Part shown: positions 16,702 through 25,578 of the stretch, one piece after another | How the letters are laid out: every line of letters begins with the position of its first letter | How positions within the stretch are numbered: the stretch's first letter is position 1 | Origin: an uncultured Flavobacteriales bacterium | Lineage (GTDB): Bacteria > Bacteroidota > Bacteroidia > Flavobacteriales_D > CAJJDF01 | Assembly: GCA_905182785.1 (NCBI GenBank) | Contig: CAJJDF010000044.1 | Span: forward strand, 1-43,983 | Direction of reading: 5' to 3' | Length of the DNA stretch: 43,983 nt | Notes under the pieces: model-generated | What the model was told of the DNA's origin: nothing | The model's input: the letters and a program-made list of their open reading frames with translations, nothing else | The model's database searches: none | Position numbers and translations under genes: made by a program

Positions 16702-18195
16702 TTACGAAAGAATCTCCTCCATCAATTTTCTGTCGTTACTTAGTCTAGGAATTTTGTTTTGTCCACCTAGTTTTCCTTTCGTTTTTAACCAACTATCGAA
16801 TGTGTTTTTAGGTAAAACATGCAATACAGGATTTTCCAAAATCAATATTCTTTTTGCTTCGTAATCGGAATTTAAGCTTTTTAATGTTTCATCCAAAACG
16901 GCAATAAACTCTTGGTTATTTTGCGGAGGATTGACAAATTCTATAGCCCATTCGTGGGCTCCTTTTTCTTTACCTAATATATATATTGGAGCAACCGTAT
17001 ATTCTTTGAAACTAGCTCCAGTTCTTTCGCAGGCTTTGGTAATGGCAATGTCGGTATTTTCAATAATTAACTCTTCTCCAAACGCATTAATAAAATGCTT
17101 GGTACGTCCCGTTACTTTTATCTTGAAAGGGGATAGGGAAGTGAATTTGACTGTGTCGCCTACCAAATATCTCCATAAACCTCCGTTTGTTGAAATCACC
17201 AAAGCATAGTTTTTATTCAATTCTACTTCTTCTAAGCTTATTGCATTGGAATTGGTTCCATCGAATTCATTCATAGGAATAAACTCGTAAAATATTCCGT
17301 AATCAAGCATTAGCAACATATCATCAGTTTTGTTTTCGTTTTGTAACGAAAAAAAACCTTCCGAAGCATTATAAGTTTGGTAGTAATTTAGTTTCTTAGA
17401 GTTTATTATAGAATCAAATTGTGGTTTGTACGGATCAAAATTTACACCTCCGTGCATATACAATTCAAGGTTTGGCCATATTTCATTGATGGTTTTTCCT
17501 TCGGCAACTTCTATTATTTTATTCAATAAAACTAGCATCCAAGAAGGAACACCTGCAATAATTTTCACATCTTCTTTGAGAGAGGATTCAGCCATTTTCA
17601 GGATTTTTTCTTCCCAATTTTCCATCAAGGTTATTTGCCTGTTGGGAGTTCTTCTTATCTCTGCCCAAAACGGTAAATTCTTTACAATGATAGCCGATAA
17701 ATCACCAAAATAACTCCCTTCATTTAGTTGATTAACGGAAGTGTTTCCTCCAAGGATTAAATGTTTTCCAGAGAATAATTTTGCTCCGGGATTATTGTGG
17801 TAATAAATACTCAATAAATCTTTTCCTCCTTTATAATGGCAATCTTGAATGGCTTCTTGGGTTACCGGAATCAGTTTGCTTTTGGCATTTGTAGTTCCAG
17901 AAGATTTAGAAAACCACTGTGTTTTTCCTGGCCACAAGATATTTTCTTCTCCAGCTATAGATTTTTCTATATAGGGAAATATATCTTCGTATGTGTGAAG
18001 CGGAATGTTATTTTTGAATTCTCGGTAACTGGGAGTAGTTGCGAATCCGTATTGTTTTCCAAATTCGGTTTCTTTGGCTCTATCCAACAAAGAATCCCAT
18101 ACGCCATTTTGGGTGATAATGGGATTGAATGTAAAATGCTCTATTTGGTCTATTCTTTTCTTTATAATCCAAGAAAAAATAGTGTCAAAAGGCAT
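16702..18195 (-). CDS. GH3-family acyl-adenylating enzyme
   Basis: A 497-residue protein of the GH3 family, whose plant members adenylate hormone carboxylates and join them to amino acids. The three adenylation motifs are visible: SSGTTNAKSK at residues 98-107, YNASEG in the middle, and YLVGDTVKF followed by KVTGRTKHFINAFGEEL near the start of the C-terminal lid. The N-terminus (DTIFSWIIKKRIDQIEHF) is typical of Bacteroidota members. The bacterial acid substrate is unknown; a link with acyl or isoprenoid metabolism cannot be inferred from dxr being next to it. It lies 46 bases before dxr and probably belongs to the same transcript. Confidence 0.92.
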   Translation of the reverse strand: MPFDTIFSWIIKKRIDQIEHFTFNPIITQNGVWDSLLDRAKETEFGKQYGFATTPSYREFKNNIPLHTYEDIFPYIEKSIAGEENILWPGKTQWFSKSSGTTNAKSKLIPVTQEAIQDCHYKGGKDLLSIYYHNNPGAKLFSGKHLILGGNTSVNQLNEGSYFGDLSAIIVKNLPFWAEIRRTPNRQITLMENWEEKILKMAESSLKEDVKIIAGVPSWMLVLLNKIIEVAEGKTINEIWPNLELYMHGGVNFDPYKPQFDSIINSKKLNYYQTYNASEGFFSLQNENKTDDMLLMLDYGIFYEFIPMNEFDGTNSNAISLEEVELNKNYALVISTNGGLWRYLVGDTVKFTSLSPFKIKVTGRTKHFINAFGEELIIENTDIAITKACERTGASFKEYTVAPIYILGKEKGAHEWAIEFVNPPQNNQEFIAVLDETLKSLNSDYEAKRILILENPVLHVLPKNTFDSWLKTKGKLGGQNKIPRLSNDRKLMEEILS

Positions 18196-18244
18196 AGAAA
18201 TAAGATTTTACTCAATTAATAGGTTTTTAACCGCCCATTTATTT

Positions 18245-18340
18245 TTATCCAAAAATAAGGTAAGCTACAATCCCTAATGCTAGAGCTGTATAGATGTAAC
18301 CTATTGTAGCTGAGTTTTCGTGAAAATAGTTATCAGACAT
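18245..18340 (-). CDS. Possible 31-residue single-helix membrane peptide
   Basis: A short frame reading MSDNYFHENSATIGYIYTAL followed by ALGIVAYLIFG. It has a polar N-terminus and one hydrophobic helix ending at the C-terminus. It fills the gap between the Bax-inhibitor-1 gene and the GH3 gene, 49 bases before the latter and on the same strand. Composition looks protein-like, but the frame is short enough to arise by chance, and conservation cannot be tested here. Confidence 0.4.
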   Translation of the reverse strand: MSDNYFHENSATIGYIYTALALGIVAYLIFG

Positions 18341-18394
18341 TGTGTTTGTTTTTTTGTAAAAGTAATACTTATTTGAGAGATGACAAAACTAAAA

Positions 18395-19123
18395 TCAATC
18401 TCTCCCACCAATTAATCTCAATAAAAATAAGAATAGATTAATGAAGTCTAGGTACAAGGTTAATGCTCCATAAACAGCTCTTTTTTGAGTTGATGCTGTT
18501 CCGATTTCTGAGCCTTCTCCAATTCTTTTTAATTTTTGAACATCATAAGCTGTTAGTCCAGTAAAGATTACTACACCCAATACACTTATTACGTAACTCA
18601 TGAAGCTGCTCTGCATAAAGAAATTAACGACCATAGCAATTACTATCCCTATTAATCCAATATACAAAATGTTTCCTAGCTTGGTTAAATCTGTGGTGGT
18701 TGTATATCCTACAACAGCCATTATTGCAAAAACGGAAGAAGCAGAGAAGAAGGCAGAATAGATATCTCCCAAGTTGTAACGAATGAATAGTGTACTAAAA
18801 CTTATTCCCATTAATAAGGCAAATGAAATAAATAAAATAAGCATACTTGGAGCACTTAGCCTGTTATATCCTAAGGACATAGCGAAAACAAAACCCAATG
18901 GGGCAAAAGCTGCAATATAATACAAAGGATAAACTGACCCCGTAGTAAAATTTATTAAATACTCTCCAACTAAACCTGAAGTATGGAAATACCAAGCTAT
19001 AAATCCTGTGATGAATAACCCGACAAACATATAGGTAAAAACTTTAGCCATAAATGACTTCGCTAATGATTGCTCATAAACCCCAGAGTCTATACTTTGC
19101 TGAAAGTTGTTTGTTTCTCTCAT
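18395..19123 (-). CDS. Bax inhibitor-1/YccA family membrane protein
   Basis: A 242-residue integral membrane protein with about seven hydrophobic segments. The family is recognised from the N-terminal SLAKSFMAKVFTYMFVGLFI, the FAPLGFVFAMSL segment and the late GLTAYDVQKLKRIGEGSEIG, which carries the conserved YD pair, then TQKRAVYGALTLYLDFINLF. Bacterial members (YbhL, YccA, BsYetJ) act as pH-sensitive calcium leak channels or as modulators of the FtsH protease; which applies is unknown. It is 25 bases after folE and probably ends the M23-merR-PTPS-folE transcript. Confidence 0.93.
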   Translation of the reverse strand: MRETNNFQQSIDSGVYEQSLAKSFMAKVFTYMFVGLFITGFIAWYFHTSGLVGEYLINFTTGSVYPLYYIAAFAPLGFVFAMSLGYNRLSAPSMLILFISFALLMGISFSTLFIRYNLGDIYSAFFSASSVFAIMAVVGYTTTTDLTKLGNILYIGLIGIVIAMVVNFFMQSSFMSYVISVLGVVIFTGLTAYDVQKLKRIGEGSEIGTASTQKRAVYGALTLYLDFINLFLFLLRLIGGRD

Positions 19124-19148
19124 TATTTTAAGCTTTTATTTTTTATTG

Positions 19149-19745
19149 TTAATGCAGTCTCGAAGATACTAATTTTATAAATTCTTGCCTAGTTGCTTCT
19201 TCTAAAAATAACCCTGTAAATGCACTGGTTGTAGTTACGGAGTTTTGTTTTTCTACGCCTCTCATTTGCATGCACATATGACTGGCTTCAATTACTACTG
19301 CAACCCCTAAAGGGTTTAATGTTTCTTGAATACAATCTCTTATTTCGTTTGTCAATCTTTCTTGTACTTGCAGTCTTCTTGCAAATGCATCTACCACTCT
19401 TGGTAATTTACTGAGTCCCACGATTTTTCCGTTAGGAATATAAGCAATATGTGCTTTTCCGAAGAAAGGGAGCATGTGATGTTCGCACAAAGAATATACT
19501 TCAATGTCTTTCACAATTACCATTTGGCTATAGTCTTCGCTAAACATTGCAGACTTCATTATTTCTGCCGGATCAATGTCGTAACCGTGAGTCAAGAATT
19601 GCATTGATTTAGCAACTCTTTCGGGAGTTTTTAGCAACCCCTCTCTTTGAGGGTCTTCTCCTATGTCAGATAAGATTTTTTCATAAAATCCAGACATTTT
19701 CTCAGTCAATTCTTTATCGTATTCTTCTGTTTTTTTGTATCCCAT
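19149..19745 (-). CDS. folE: GTP cyclohydrolase I
   Basis: FolE opens the GTP ring to give dihydroneopterin triphosphate, the entry to folate and biopterin-type cofactors. The 198-residue form starting [10 protein letters not shown] has the zinc ligands Cys87 and His90 in [11 protein letters not shown] and Cys158 in [10 protein letters not shown], plus [21 protein letters not shown] longer in-frame start at 19793 would overlap the upstream gene by 44 bases and add a non-family extension, whereas the ATG at 19745 follows that gene's stop by four bases, so the shorter form is preferred. The neighbouring PTPS-family enzyme uses the FolE product as substrate. Confidence 0.97.
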   Translation of the reverse strand: MGYKKTEEYDKELTEKMSGFYEKILSDIGEDPQREGLLKTPERVAKSMQFLTHGYDIDPAEIMKSAMFSEDYSQMVIVKDIEVYSLCEHHMLPFFGKAHIAYIPNGKIVGLSKLPRVVDAFARRLQVQERLTNEIRDCIQETLNPLGVAVVIEASHMCMQMRGVEKQNSVTTTSAFTGLFLEEATRQEFIKLVSSRLH

Positions 19746-19749
19746 TTTC

Positions 19750-20172
19750 TTAATTTTCTCCGAAGTACTCAACAGAATTGTTTTCTGTTTCATTTATTTT
19801 TACACTTACTAATTTTGCCCCTTTTTTCTCTATGTCTTCTTCTATTTCTTCCCAAATTGAAACTGCAACAACCTCTGTGGTAGTGTTTTTGTCTTTCAAG
19901 AAATCTACATCTAAATTTAAGTTCTTATGATCCAACTTATCTATTACTTTAGATTTTAGTATTTTGCTAAGGTCTTTGAGGTTCATAACAAATCCAGTTT
20001 CAGGATCTATCTCTCCTTTTACTTTTACTATTAATTCGTAATTGTGACCGTGCCAATTGGGATTGGAACACCCTCCAAATGTACTATTGTTTTTTTCTTC
20101 GCTCCATTTAGGATTCCATAGCTTGTGAGCAGAGGAAAATCTTTCTCGTCTTATGATGGTAACTTCTTTCAT
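19750..20172 (-). CDS. PTPS/QueD-family 6-pyruvoyl- or 6-carboxytetrahydropterin synthase
   Basis: A 140-residue enzyme acting on dihydroneopterin triphosphate. Zinc ligands are His16 (SSAHKLW), His41 and His43 (HGHNY); Cys35 is the catalytic thiol and Asp81/His82 complete the site, with a conserved Glu in [13 protein letters not shown]. The spacing [11 protein letters not shown], with five residues between Cys and HGH, is that of eukaryotic-type PTPS (PTPS-II); bacterial QueD usually has three. A role in biopterin-type cofactor synthesis is therefore as likely as queuosine synthesis. The gene starts at the base next to the merR-type stop codon and ends four bases before folE, so the three are tightly coupled. 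Confidence 0.9.
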   Translation of the reverse strand: MKEVTIIRRERFSSAHKLWNPKWSEEKNNSTFGGCSNPNWHGHNYELIVKVKGEIDPETGFVMNLKDLSKILKSKVIDKLDHKNLNLDVDFLKDKNTTTEVVAVSIWEEIEEDIEKKGAKLVSVKINETENNSVEYFGEN

Positions 20173-20502
20173 TTATTTTAATAATTGCCCTAAAGTAGTT
20201 TTTATATTATTCAATTTCAACTCTATTTCATCTGATTTGGAATGAATTGTTATATTTTCTTTAATATGCTCCTTTGCTCCTGCCAAAGTAAATCCTTTTT
20301 CTTTAACTAGGTGGTAGATCTTATGAATGATTTTAATGTCTTTCTGGGTGAATTTACGTTTACCGCTCTCTGTTTTTTTTGGAGATAATTGTTTAAATTC
20401 TTTCTCCCAAAATCGAATAAGTGATGAGTTTACATTAAAAATTTTGGATACTTCTCCAATAGAGTAATACAATTTATTTTTGTCAAAATTTAGTGTAATC
20501 AT
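20173..20502 (-). CDS. MerR-type DNA-binding protein without effector domain
   Basis: A 109-residue protein whose first 75 residues form a MerR winged helix-turn-helix: YYSIGEVSKIFNVNSSLIRF, then WEKEF, KRKFTQKDIKIIHKIYHLVK and GFTLAGAKEHI. The remaining 30 residues are a short helix and cannot hold a ligand domain. Similar stand-alone MerR proteins are frequent in Bacteroidota next to M23 peptidase genes. Here it lies 10 bases after the peptidase and directly abuts the pterin enzyme. Its target is unknown; autoregulation of this operon is a reasonable but untested idea. Confidence 0.9.
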   Translation of the reverse strand: MITLNFDKNKLYYSIGEVSKIFNVNSSLIRFWEKEFKQLSPKKTESGKRKFTQKDIKIIHKIYHLVKEKGFTLAGAKEHIKENITIHSKSDEIELKLNNIKTTLGQLLK

Positions 20503-20512
20503 TTTTTAGTTT

Positions 20513-21469
20513 TTAATCCAATGATGAACCTCCAGTGGTTTTAGCTTTTTCAAGCATTTGTTGGTATTGATAGGGTGTAATATCATTATAAAAGAAGTTT
20601 ATAGGGTCTATTTTATGCCCGTTTTTTATCACTTCATAATGCAAATGTGGTGCAGTCGATTTCCCTGTACTTCCTACTAATCCTATTAGTTCTCCTCTTT
20701 TTACTTTTTTACCTACTCTAGTTTTAAACTCACTCATGTGAGCATAGTGAGATTTATAACCAAAGCCGTGATTTATTATCACATGATTTCCATATCCCCC
20801 TGTACTATATTCCATAGTTTCTATAACTCCATTTCCCGAAGCATATATTTTTGAACCAGTCGGAGAGGTAAAATCTAATCCCGAATGCATTTTTGGAACA
20901 TTATAAATAGGATCATTTCTAATTCCAAAAGAAGAAGAAAGCCTTGTTAATTCTTTATCCTCTATTGGAATGATTGAGGGAACAGCTTGTAATAATTTCT
21001 CTTTATTTATTGCTAACTCTATTACTGTTTCAAATGACTTTGATTGCCCAACCACACTATTTGTAAGTGAATTAAGTCTTTCTTTTAGTGAAACAACATA
21101 GTTTTCATGTGTTTTTTCACCTGGAATTGTTTTTCTATCTAAGTCTTTATTCTCGTAAGGTTCTGCTTCAAATATTACCCGATATAGGTTGTTGTCGATT
21201 TCCTGAAGATTTTTTAAAACGGCTACAATTGTATCCATTTCTGAGTTGATGGATTGATAGTTAGATTCTAAAAATTCAATTTTTTTCTGAGCCCTTCTTG
21301 TAGAATAATCTTGAATAAAGGGATAAGCAATTAAGATTATAATTCCAGCAATTACAATCCCAACACTCGTGTACTTTAGAATTTTCTTTAATATTTCATT
21401 AAGAGTTAATTCAATTTTTTGGTATTGAAGTGTATTGGGGTCGTATTTATATTTTGCTCTTTTGCTCAT
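20513..21469 (-). CDS. Membrane-anchored M23 (LytM-type) peptidase
   Basis: A 318-residue protein with one membrane segment at about residues 34-52, a helical region (55-165) likely to be coiled coil, and a C-terminal M23 domain. Zinc ligands His195 and Asp199 (HSGLD) and His277 (HLHYE) and the catalytic His244 (HYAH) are all present, so an active peptidoglycan endopeptidase is expected, in contrast to degenerate EnvC-like members. The catalytic domain should face the periplasm. It heads the five-gene minus-strand unit and has an exact -7 promoter match at 21500-21507. Confidence 0.94.
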   Translation of the reverse strand: MSKRAKYKYDPNTLQYQKIELTLNEILKKILKYTSVGIVIAGIIILIAYPFIQDYSTRRAQKKIEFLESNYQSINSEMDTIVAVLKNLQEIDNNLYRVIFEAEPYENKDLDRKTIPGEKTHENYVVSLKERLNSLTNSVVGQSKSFETVIELAINKEKLLQAVPSIIPIEDKELTRLSSSFGIRNDPIYNVPKMHSGLDFTSPTGSKIYASGNGVIETMEYSTGGYGNHVIINHGFGYKSHYAHMSEFKTRVGKKVKRGELIGLVGSTGKSTAPHLHYEVIKNGHKIDPINFFYNDITPYQYQQMLEKAKTTGGSSLD

Positions 21470-21499
21470 TTGTGCCTTTTATCTTTTTCAAGACTAAAT

Positions 21500-21507
21500 C
21501 AAAGATA
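21500..21507 (-). promoter_or_regulatory. Candidate -7 promoter element of the M23 peptidase operon
   Basis: Minus strand reads TATCTTTG, an exact TAnnTTTG match 30 bases before the ATG. No obvious -33 element. Confidence 0.45.
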
Positions 21508-21587
21508 CAAAAAAGGATGAATATTTCGGTTCACTTTTTTGTTGTATAAACAATTGATAAATAAAGGATTTGAATATTCGACTTGAA

Positions 21588-23999
21588 TTAAAAACTTCCT
21601 CTTATAGATAAAGTGAAATTTCTTCCTAATCCACTAATTCCTGATGCAAATTGCTTGTAATGTGCATCCAAAATGTTGTCTACACTTCCTTGTACGGTAA
21701 TGCTTTGAGTTAAATTATAAGAAGCGTTTAATCCGAAGATAGCCCACGCTGGAGTCCCGTCAAGTGTTGCTTCTTCTGGATTGTCTGTTGTTCCTGGTCC
21801 ATAATCGGCAAGGTCTTTCTTTGCATTAAACATAGAGTTTAGTTGTATCCTTATTTTTTTATTGGTGTAAGTAAAATTCAATCTTCCAAAAACAGGAGGG
21901 ATGTGCGACAATTTTGTTTCGTCAGTTAAGTTTTTACCAACGATATAGTTTATCGATCCGTTCATACTTAATGCAGCAGTGAAATTGATTCTTGCATCAA
22001 AAGATCCACCATAAATCATTGCAGAATTTATATTCTGGTTAGACTCTAAATTTACTTTGTCTCCTCTAAATACTATAGAATCTTGCCCATTTATTTGGTA
22101 GTCACTTTTTACTATTGCGTTATTTATTGCTGTATAGAATCCAGCAATTTTAATTGCTAAATATTCTCTGTCTTTTCTTTCCCACCTTTTAGAGAAATTA
22201 AGTTCGTAATTGTAAACGTATTCTGGTTTTAAGTTGTTGTTTGGAACAACTAGGTTTCCATCTTTCTCAAATACTTTTCCGTAGTCATCTACATTAGGGG
22301 ACCTAAAGCCAGATGAACCAATTAATTCACCTCTAAAACCATGTTCGTCTTTATATTTTAAACTAATACTTCCCGAAGGTGCTCCTGTATTAAATTTTAT
22401 TTCACTGAAAGGAAAGTTAATTAAAAAGGTATCGGTAAAAGAAGAGTAGTTTACGAAGTAACTGTAACGAGCACCAAAAGTAGCGGTTAGTTTTTTGTAT
22501 AATTTTTTATCCATTGAAGCGTAAATTGCTCCAGAGCTAATTCTATTATCTCCATTTGGATAACGAGTTTGGGTTGCTATTTCTTCGTTACTATTTATGT
22601 TCTTTTCAGTAGCTGAAGACCTCACAATGTTATGACTTAACTCGGCTCCGTAATAAAGGACTTCTTTGTCAGATAATTTTTTCAAAAAATCAGCATTTAA
22701 ACTGTACACATATACATTTTCATTTTCGGAAAACAATTGAGTATCTTGATACCTTCTTGAAATTCTGTCTTCGTCTATTTTTTGAAATGCAGCCATAAGA
22801 GTAAAGTAGTCTGCAAATTTCATTTCTTTTTTTGATTCAAATTTAAGTGCAGAGAGCAACCTTTTTTGTGGCCCATAATACCATTCGGCATATTTCAACG
22901 CTCCATTTCTGTATTCATTCAATTTATCAAATCTATTGATAGCACTAGATTGTGAATATTGTAAATTTAATCCTAGGATATAGTCGTCATTTATTTTATA
23001 AGTAAACTTTTGTAATAAGTCTAATTGGTTGTAGCTAGTTTTTGGGTGAGAGTTTTGATTCGGATTAGACACCATAGAGTCTATTCCGTTTAGGGTAGTA
23101 ACATAATTGTTGATTTTCCCAAAGTTTTCGTAACCGTGATTCCTGTTCTTTCCCATTTTAATATCATCAAAACTTGAAAAGGTAAAAGAGGTTAAACTTC
23201 CCCATTTTTTTCTTCCGTAACTAAAGTGAAGGTGGTTGGTTTTTTCTCCATTTGCACTTCCAGCTCTTGTCATGAAATTTGTTCTGGACACTGCATTTGA
23301 GTCTAAAGATAATTCTGGATTTTTGGTATGAAAATGAATTACCCCTCCAAGTGCATCACTTCCGTAAATTACTGAACCTGGACCGTAGAAAACATCAGTA
23401 CTCTCAAAAATGTTATTATCAACTGTAATGGAATTTTGAAGATGACCACCTCTATAAATAGCATTATTTAATCTAACCCCATCTATTACAAGTAAAATTT
23501 TATTGGCTTCAAATCCTCTAATTATTGGACTTCCGCCACCAGATTGTGATTTTTGAACCAAAATATTACTATTTTTTTGTAACATGTCCGCAGTAGTTTG
23601 CGGCATAGATTGTTTCATTTCTGCAGAGCTTATTTTTTCAATACGCACAGTAGAAAAATCTTTTTGGATACTTTCTCTTGGAGGTTTTATATCAATCACA
23701 GGCAACATAATTTCATTAATCATTTTCACAATATACTCGTTCTCTATTATTTGTGAAAAAGTTCTTTTTTCTTTGGCAAATGATTGGTGAGAAAAATAGA
23801 TGAGTTCTTTTATTTCAAAATCATTTAGGCTCACTTTACCATTTAAATCACTGTAGAGTTTTATTGTTTTAGACCGGTTTGTAACCAAGACATTATTGAT
23901 CGGTTTTTCAGTTTGGTAATTCTTAATTGTCACAGTTTGTCCTATTCCAACAAATTGGAACAATAGAAAAACGAGTATGATAATTTTTATTTTGAACAT
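21588..23999 (-). CDS. TonB-dependent outer-membrane receptor
   Basis: An 803-residue receptor. It has a signal peptide (MFKIKIIILVFLLFQFVGIG-Q), a short carboxypeptidase-regulatory-like segment to about residue 95, a plug domain (IEKISSAEMKQSMPQTTADM, SPIIRGFEANKILLVIDGVR, then YGPGSVIYGSDALGGVIHF) and a 22-strand barrel ending in NFTLSIRGSF with the terminal Phe needed for outer-membrane insertion. The plug and the FRSPNVDDYGKVFE block resemble heme/hemoglobin and cobalamin/siderophore receptors, but the ligand cannot be assigned. There is no SusD partner and no FecIR-type sigma/anti-sigma pair alongside. It has its own candidate promoter and faces a divergent hydrolase gene. Confidence 0.95.
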   Translation of the reverse strand: MFKIKIIILVFLLFQFVGIGQTVTIKNYQTEKPINNVLVTNRSKTIKLYSDLNGKVSLNDFEIKELIYFSHQSFAKEKRTFSQIIENEYIVKMINEIMLPVIDIKPPRESIQKDFSTVRIEKISSAEMKQSMPQTTADMLQKNSNILVQKSQSGGGSPIIRGFEANKILLVIDGVRLNNAIYRGGHLQNSITVDNNIFESTDVFYGPGSVIYGSDALGGVIHFHTKNPELSLDSNAVSRTNFMTRAGSANGEKTNHLHFSYGRKKWGSLTSFTFSSFDDIKMGKNRNHGYENFGKINNYVTTLNGIDSMVSNPNQNSHPKTSYNQLDLLQKFTYKINDDYILGLNLQYSQSSAINRFDKLNEYRNGALKYAEWYYGPQKRLLSALKFESKKEMKFADYFTLMAAFQKIDEDRISRRYQDTQLFSENENVYVYSLNADFLKKLSDKEVLYYGAELSHNIVRSSATEKNINSNEEIATQTRYPNGDNRISSGAIYASMDKKLYKKLTATFGARYSYFVNYSSFTDTFLINFPFSEIKFNTGAPSGSISLKYKDEHGFRGELIGSSGFRSPNVDDYGKVFEKDGNLVVPNNNLKPEYVYNYELNFSKRWERKDREYLAIKIAGFYTAINNAIVKSDYQINGQDSIVFRGDKVNLESNQNINSAMIYGGSFDARINFTAALSMNGSINYIVGKNLTDETKLSHIPPVFGRLNFTYTNKKIRIQLNSMFNAKKDLADYGPGTTDNPEEATLDGTPAWAIFGLNASYNLTQSITVQGSVDNILDAHYKQFASGISGLGRNFTLSIRGSF

Positions 24000-24055
24000 T
24001 TAGTACTTTTCATTTAGAGTATTTTGGCTACAAAAACTTTACCAAAGTAGAGAAA

Positions 24056-24063
24056 CAAAGATA
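24056..24063 (-). promoter_or_regulatory. Candidate -7 promoter element of the TonB-dependent receptor
   Basis: Minus strand reads TATCTTTG (exact TAnnTTTG), 56 bases before the receptor ATG. The 189-base divergent gap otherwise shows only AT-rich short palindromes (for example ATCATT/AATGAT) and no riboswitch-like structure. Confidence 0.45.
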
Positions 24064-24188
24064 TATTTTTAAGTTTTATTTTATGCTTTTAAAACTTATC
24101 ATTTTTAATGATGAAACTTTAAGCTTTAAGTTGTAAATTTATCCTTTACAAAATCGATTAATAACCCTATTAAACATTTTATAATTAA

Positions 24189-25571
24189 ATGATTATTAAA
24201 AAGTTACTTCTGTTTTTATTTATTTTAATTAATTTCTTTTCTTACTCACAAGAGATAGAAGGAGACTGGTATGGAGAAATGGTTCTTGGAGCTAGAACTG
24301 CGAAACTAATATTATCTATTGGTGATGATTTAGAGAAACTAACAATTACAGAGAAGAATCCTTTCACGTTCGAATTAGATAGTTTTTATTATTATGAAAA
24401 TGAAGTTGTTTTTTATCTCAATCGAATAAATTCAAAATTTGTAGGAAAGCTAGATAGAGAATTTATAAAGGGGGAATGGACCCAAAACGGGATGGTTTTT
24501 CCACTTGTTTTTTCAAGAGATGAAAACAGTGTTGCAGAAGAATTAAAGCGTCCACAAACTCCAATTCCACCTTTCGATTATTATACCGAAGAATTAACTA
24601 TAGAAAACCAAAACTCATCTATCAGTTTATCAGGAACTTTAACTTTGCCAGCTAAGGATGAAAAGCAATATCCTGTTGTGGTTCTTATTTCTGGTTCTGG
24701 TCCGCAGGATAGAGACAGTGAAATGTTGGGACATAAATCTTTTGCTGTAATTACTGATCATCTTGCCAAACAAGGAATAGGAACTTTTAGATATGACGAA
24801 AGAGGAGTGGGGAAATCTACTGGGAAATATGTTGGGAGTGATTTGAATGATTTTTATAATGATGTGGATGCAATTGTGAATCAATTGTTGGAACGAAAAG
24901 AAGTAAAAATTTTAGGGTTATTTGGGCACAGTGAGGGAGGAATTATTGCTCCACTATATGCTTCAGAAAATAAAAAGAAAATAGATTTTGTGATAATGAT
25001 GGGAGCTCCAGGAGTTCCTATCCCTGAATTGATGCACAAGCAAAGAAGGAATCAATATGAAATTGCAGGAATGGGCGAAGAGGCAATTTTGGCAAATAGA
25101 GAAATGTTTGATAAAATTGATGTTGCGGTTCTCAATTCAACTTCTCAAGAAGAAAAAGTTACAGCAATTAAAGAGATTACAAAAGAAAAATACACAAAAG
25201 ACGGACTGAGCGAAATGGAAGTTAACTCTGTAACTAATCAAATCTTGGTATTTGTAGACAGGCCTTGGTACAATAGTTTTATTGTAATAGAACCTCAAGA
25301 TTATTTAAGAAAAATAAAATGCCCAGTGTTGGCAATGGGAGGAGGAAAAGATATTCAATTAGATTCAGAATCAAACTTGAGAGGAATTTCTGAGGCTTTG
25401 AATTCTAAAAGATTTTACAAAGTAGATAATACGATTGTTACTTTTGGAAGTTTGAATCATCTAATGCAGCCTGCAGTTACAGGAAATGTGGCTGAATATG
25501 CAAAAATTGAAACAACTATAGATAGAGGCGTATTATTTACAATTTCGGAATGGATAAAAGAATTAAAATAA
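24189..25571 (+). CDS. Secreted alpha/beta hydrolase
   Basis: A 460-residue precursor with signal peptide (MIIKKLLLFLFILINFFSYS-Q), a beta-rich N-terminal domain (about 22-125) and an alpha/beta-hydrolase domain. The catalytic triad is visible as Ser248 in GHSEGG, Asp388 in GGGKDIQLD and His424 in SLNHLMQP; the ISGSGPQDRD and RYDERGVGKS motifs are typical of the serine aminopeptidase/S9-like hydrolase group common in Bacteroidota. Substrate unknown; acyl ester or peptide are both possible. It is the first gene of a unit with ctaA (7 bases on) and the LytS/LytTR pair. Confidence 0.9.
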   Translation: MIIKKLLLFLFILINFFSYSQEIEGDWYGEMVLGARTAKLILSIGDDLEKLTITEKNPFTFELDSFYYYENEVVFYLNRINSKFVGKLDREFIKGEWTQNGMVFPLVFSRDENSVAEELKRPQTPIPPFDYYTEELTIENQNSSISLSGTLTLPAKDEKQYPVVVLISGSGPQDRDSEMLGHKSFAVITDHLAKQGIGTFRYDERGVGKSTGKYVGSDLNDFYNDVDAIVNQLLERKEVKILGLFGHSEGGIIAPLYASENKKKIDFVIMMGAPGVPIPELMHKQRRNQYEIAGMGEEAILANREMFDKIDVAVLNSTSQEEKVTAIKEITKEKYTKDGLSEMEVNSVTNQILVFVDRPWYNSFIVIEPQDYLRKIKCPVLAMGGGKDIQLDSESNLRGISEALNSKRFYKVDNTIVTFGSLNHLMQPAVTGNVAEYAKIETTIDRGVLFTISEWIKELK

Positions 25572-25578
25572 AAAAGAA

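Noticed and set aside
19746-19793. Longer FolE N-terminus overlapping the PTPS gene
   Set aside because: The overlap of 44 bases and the non-family extension are less likely than the ATG four bases after the upstream stop.
24000-24188. Riboswitch upstream of the TonB-dependent receptor
   Set aside because: The predicted leader is only about 50 bases, with no structured segment that could form a cobalamin or similar element.
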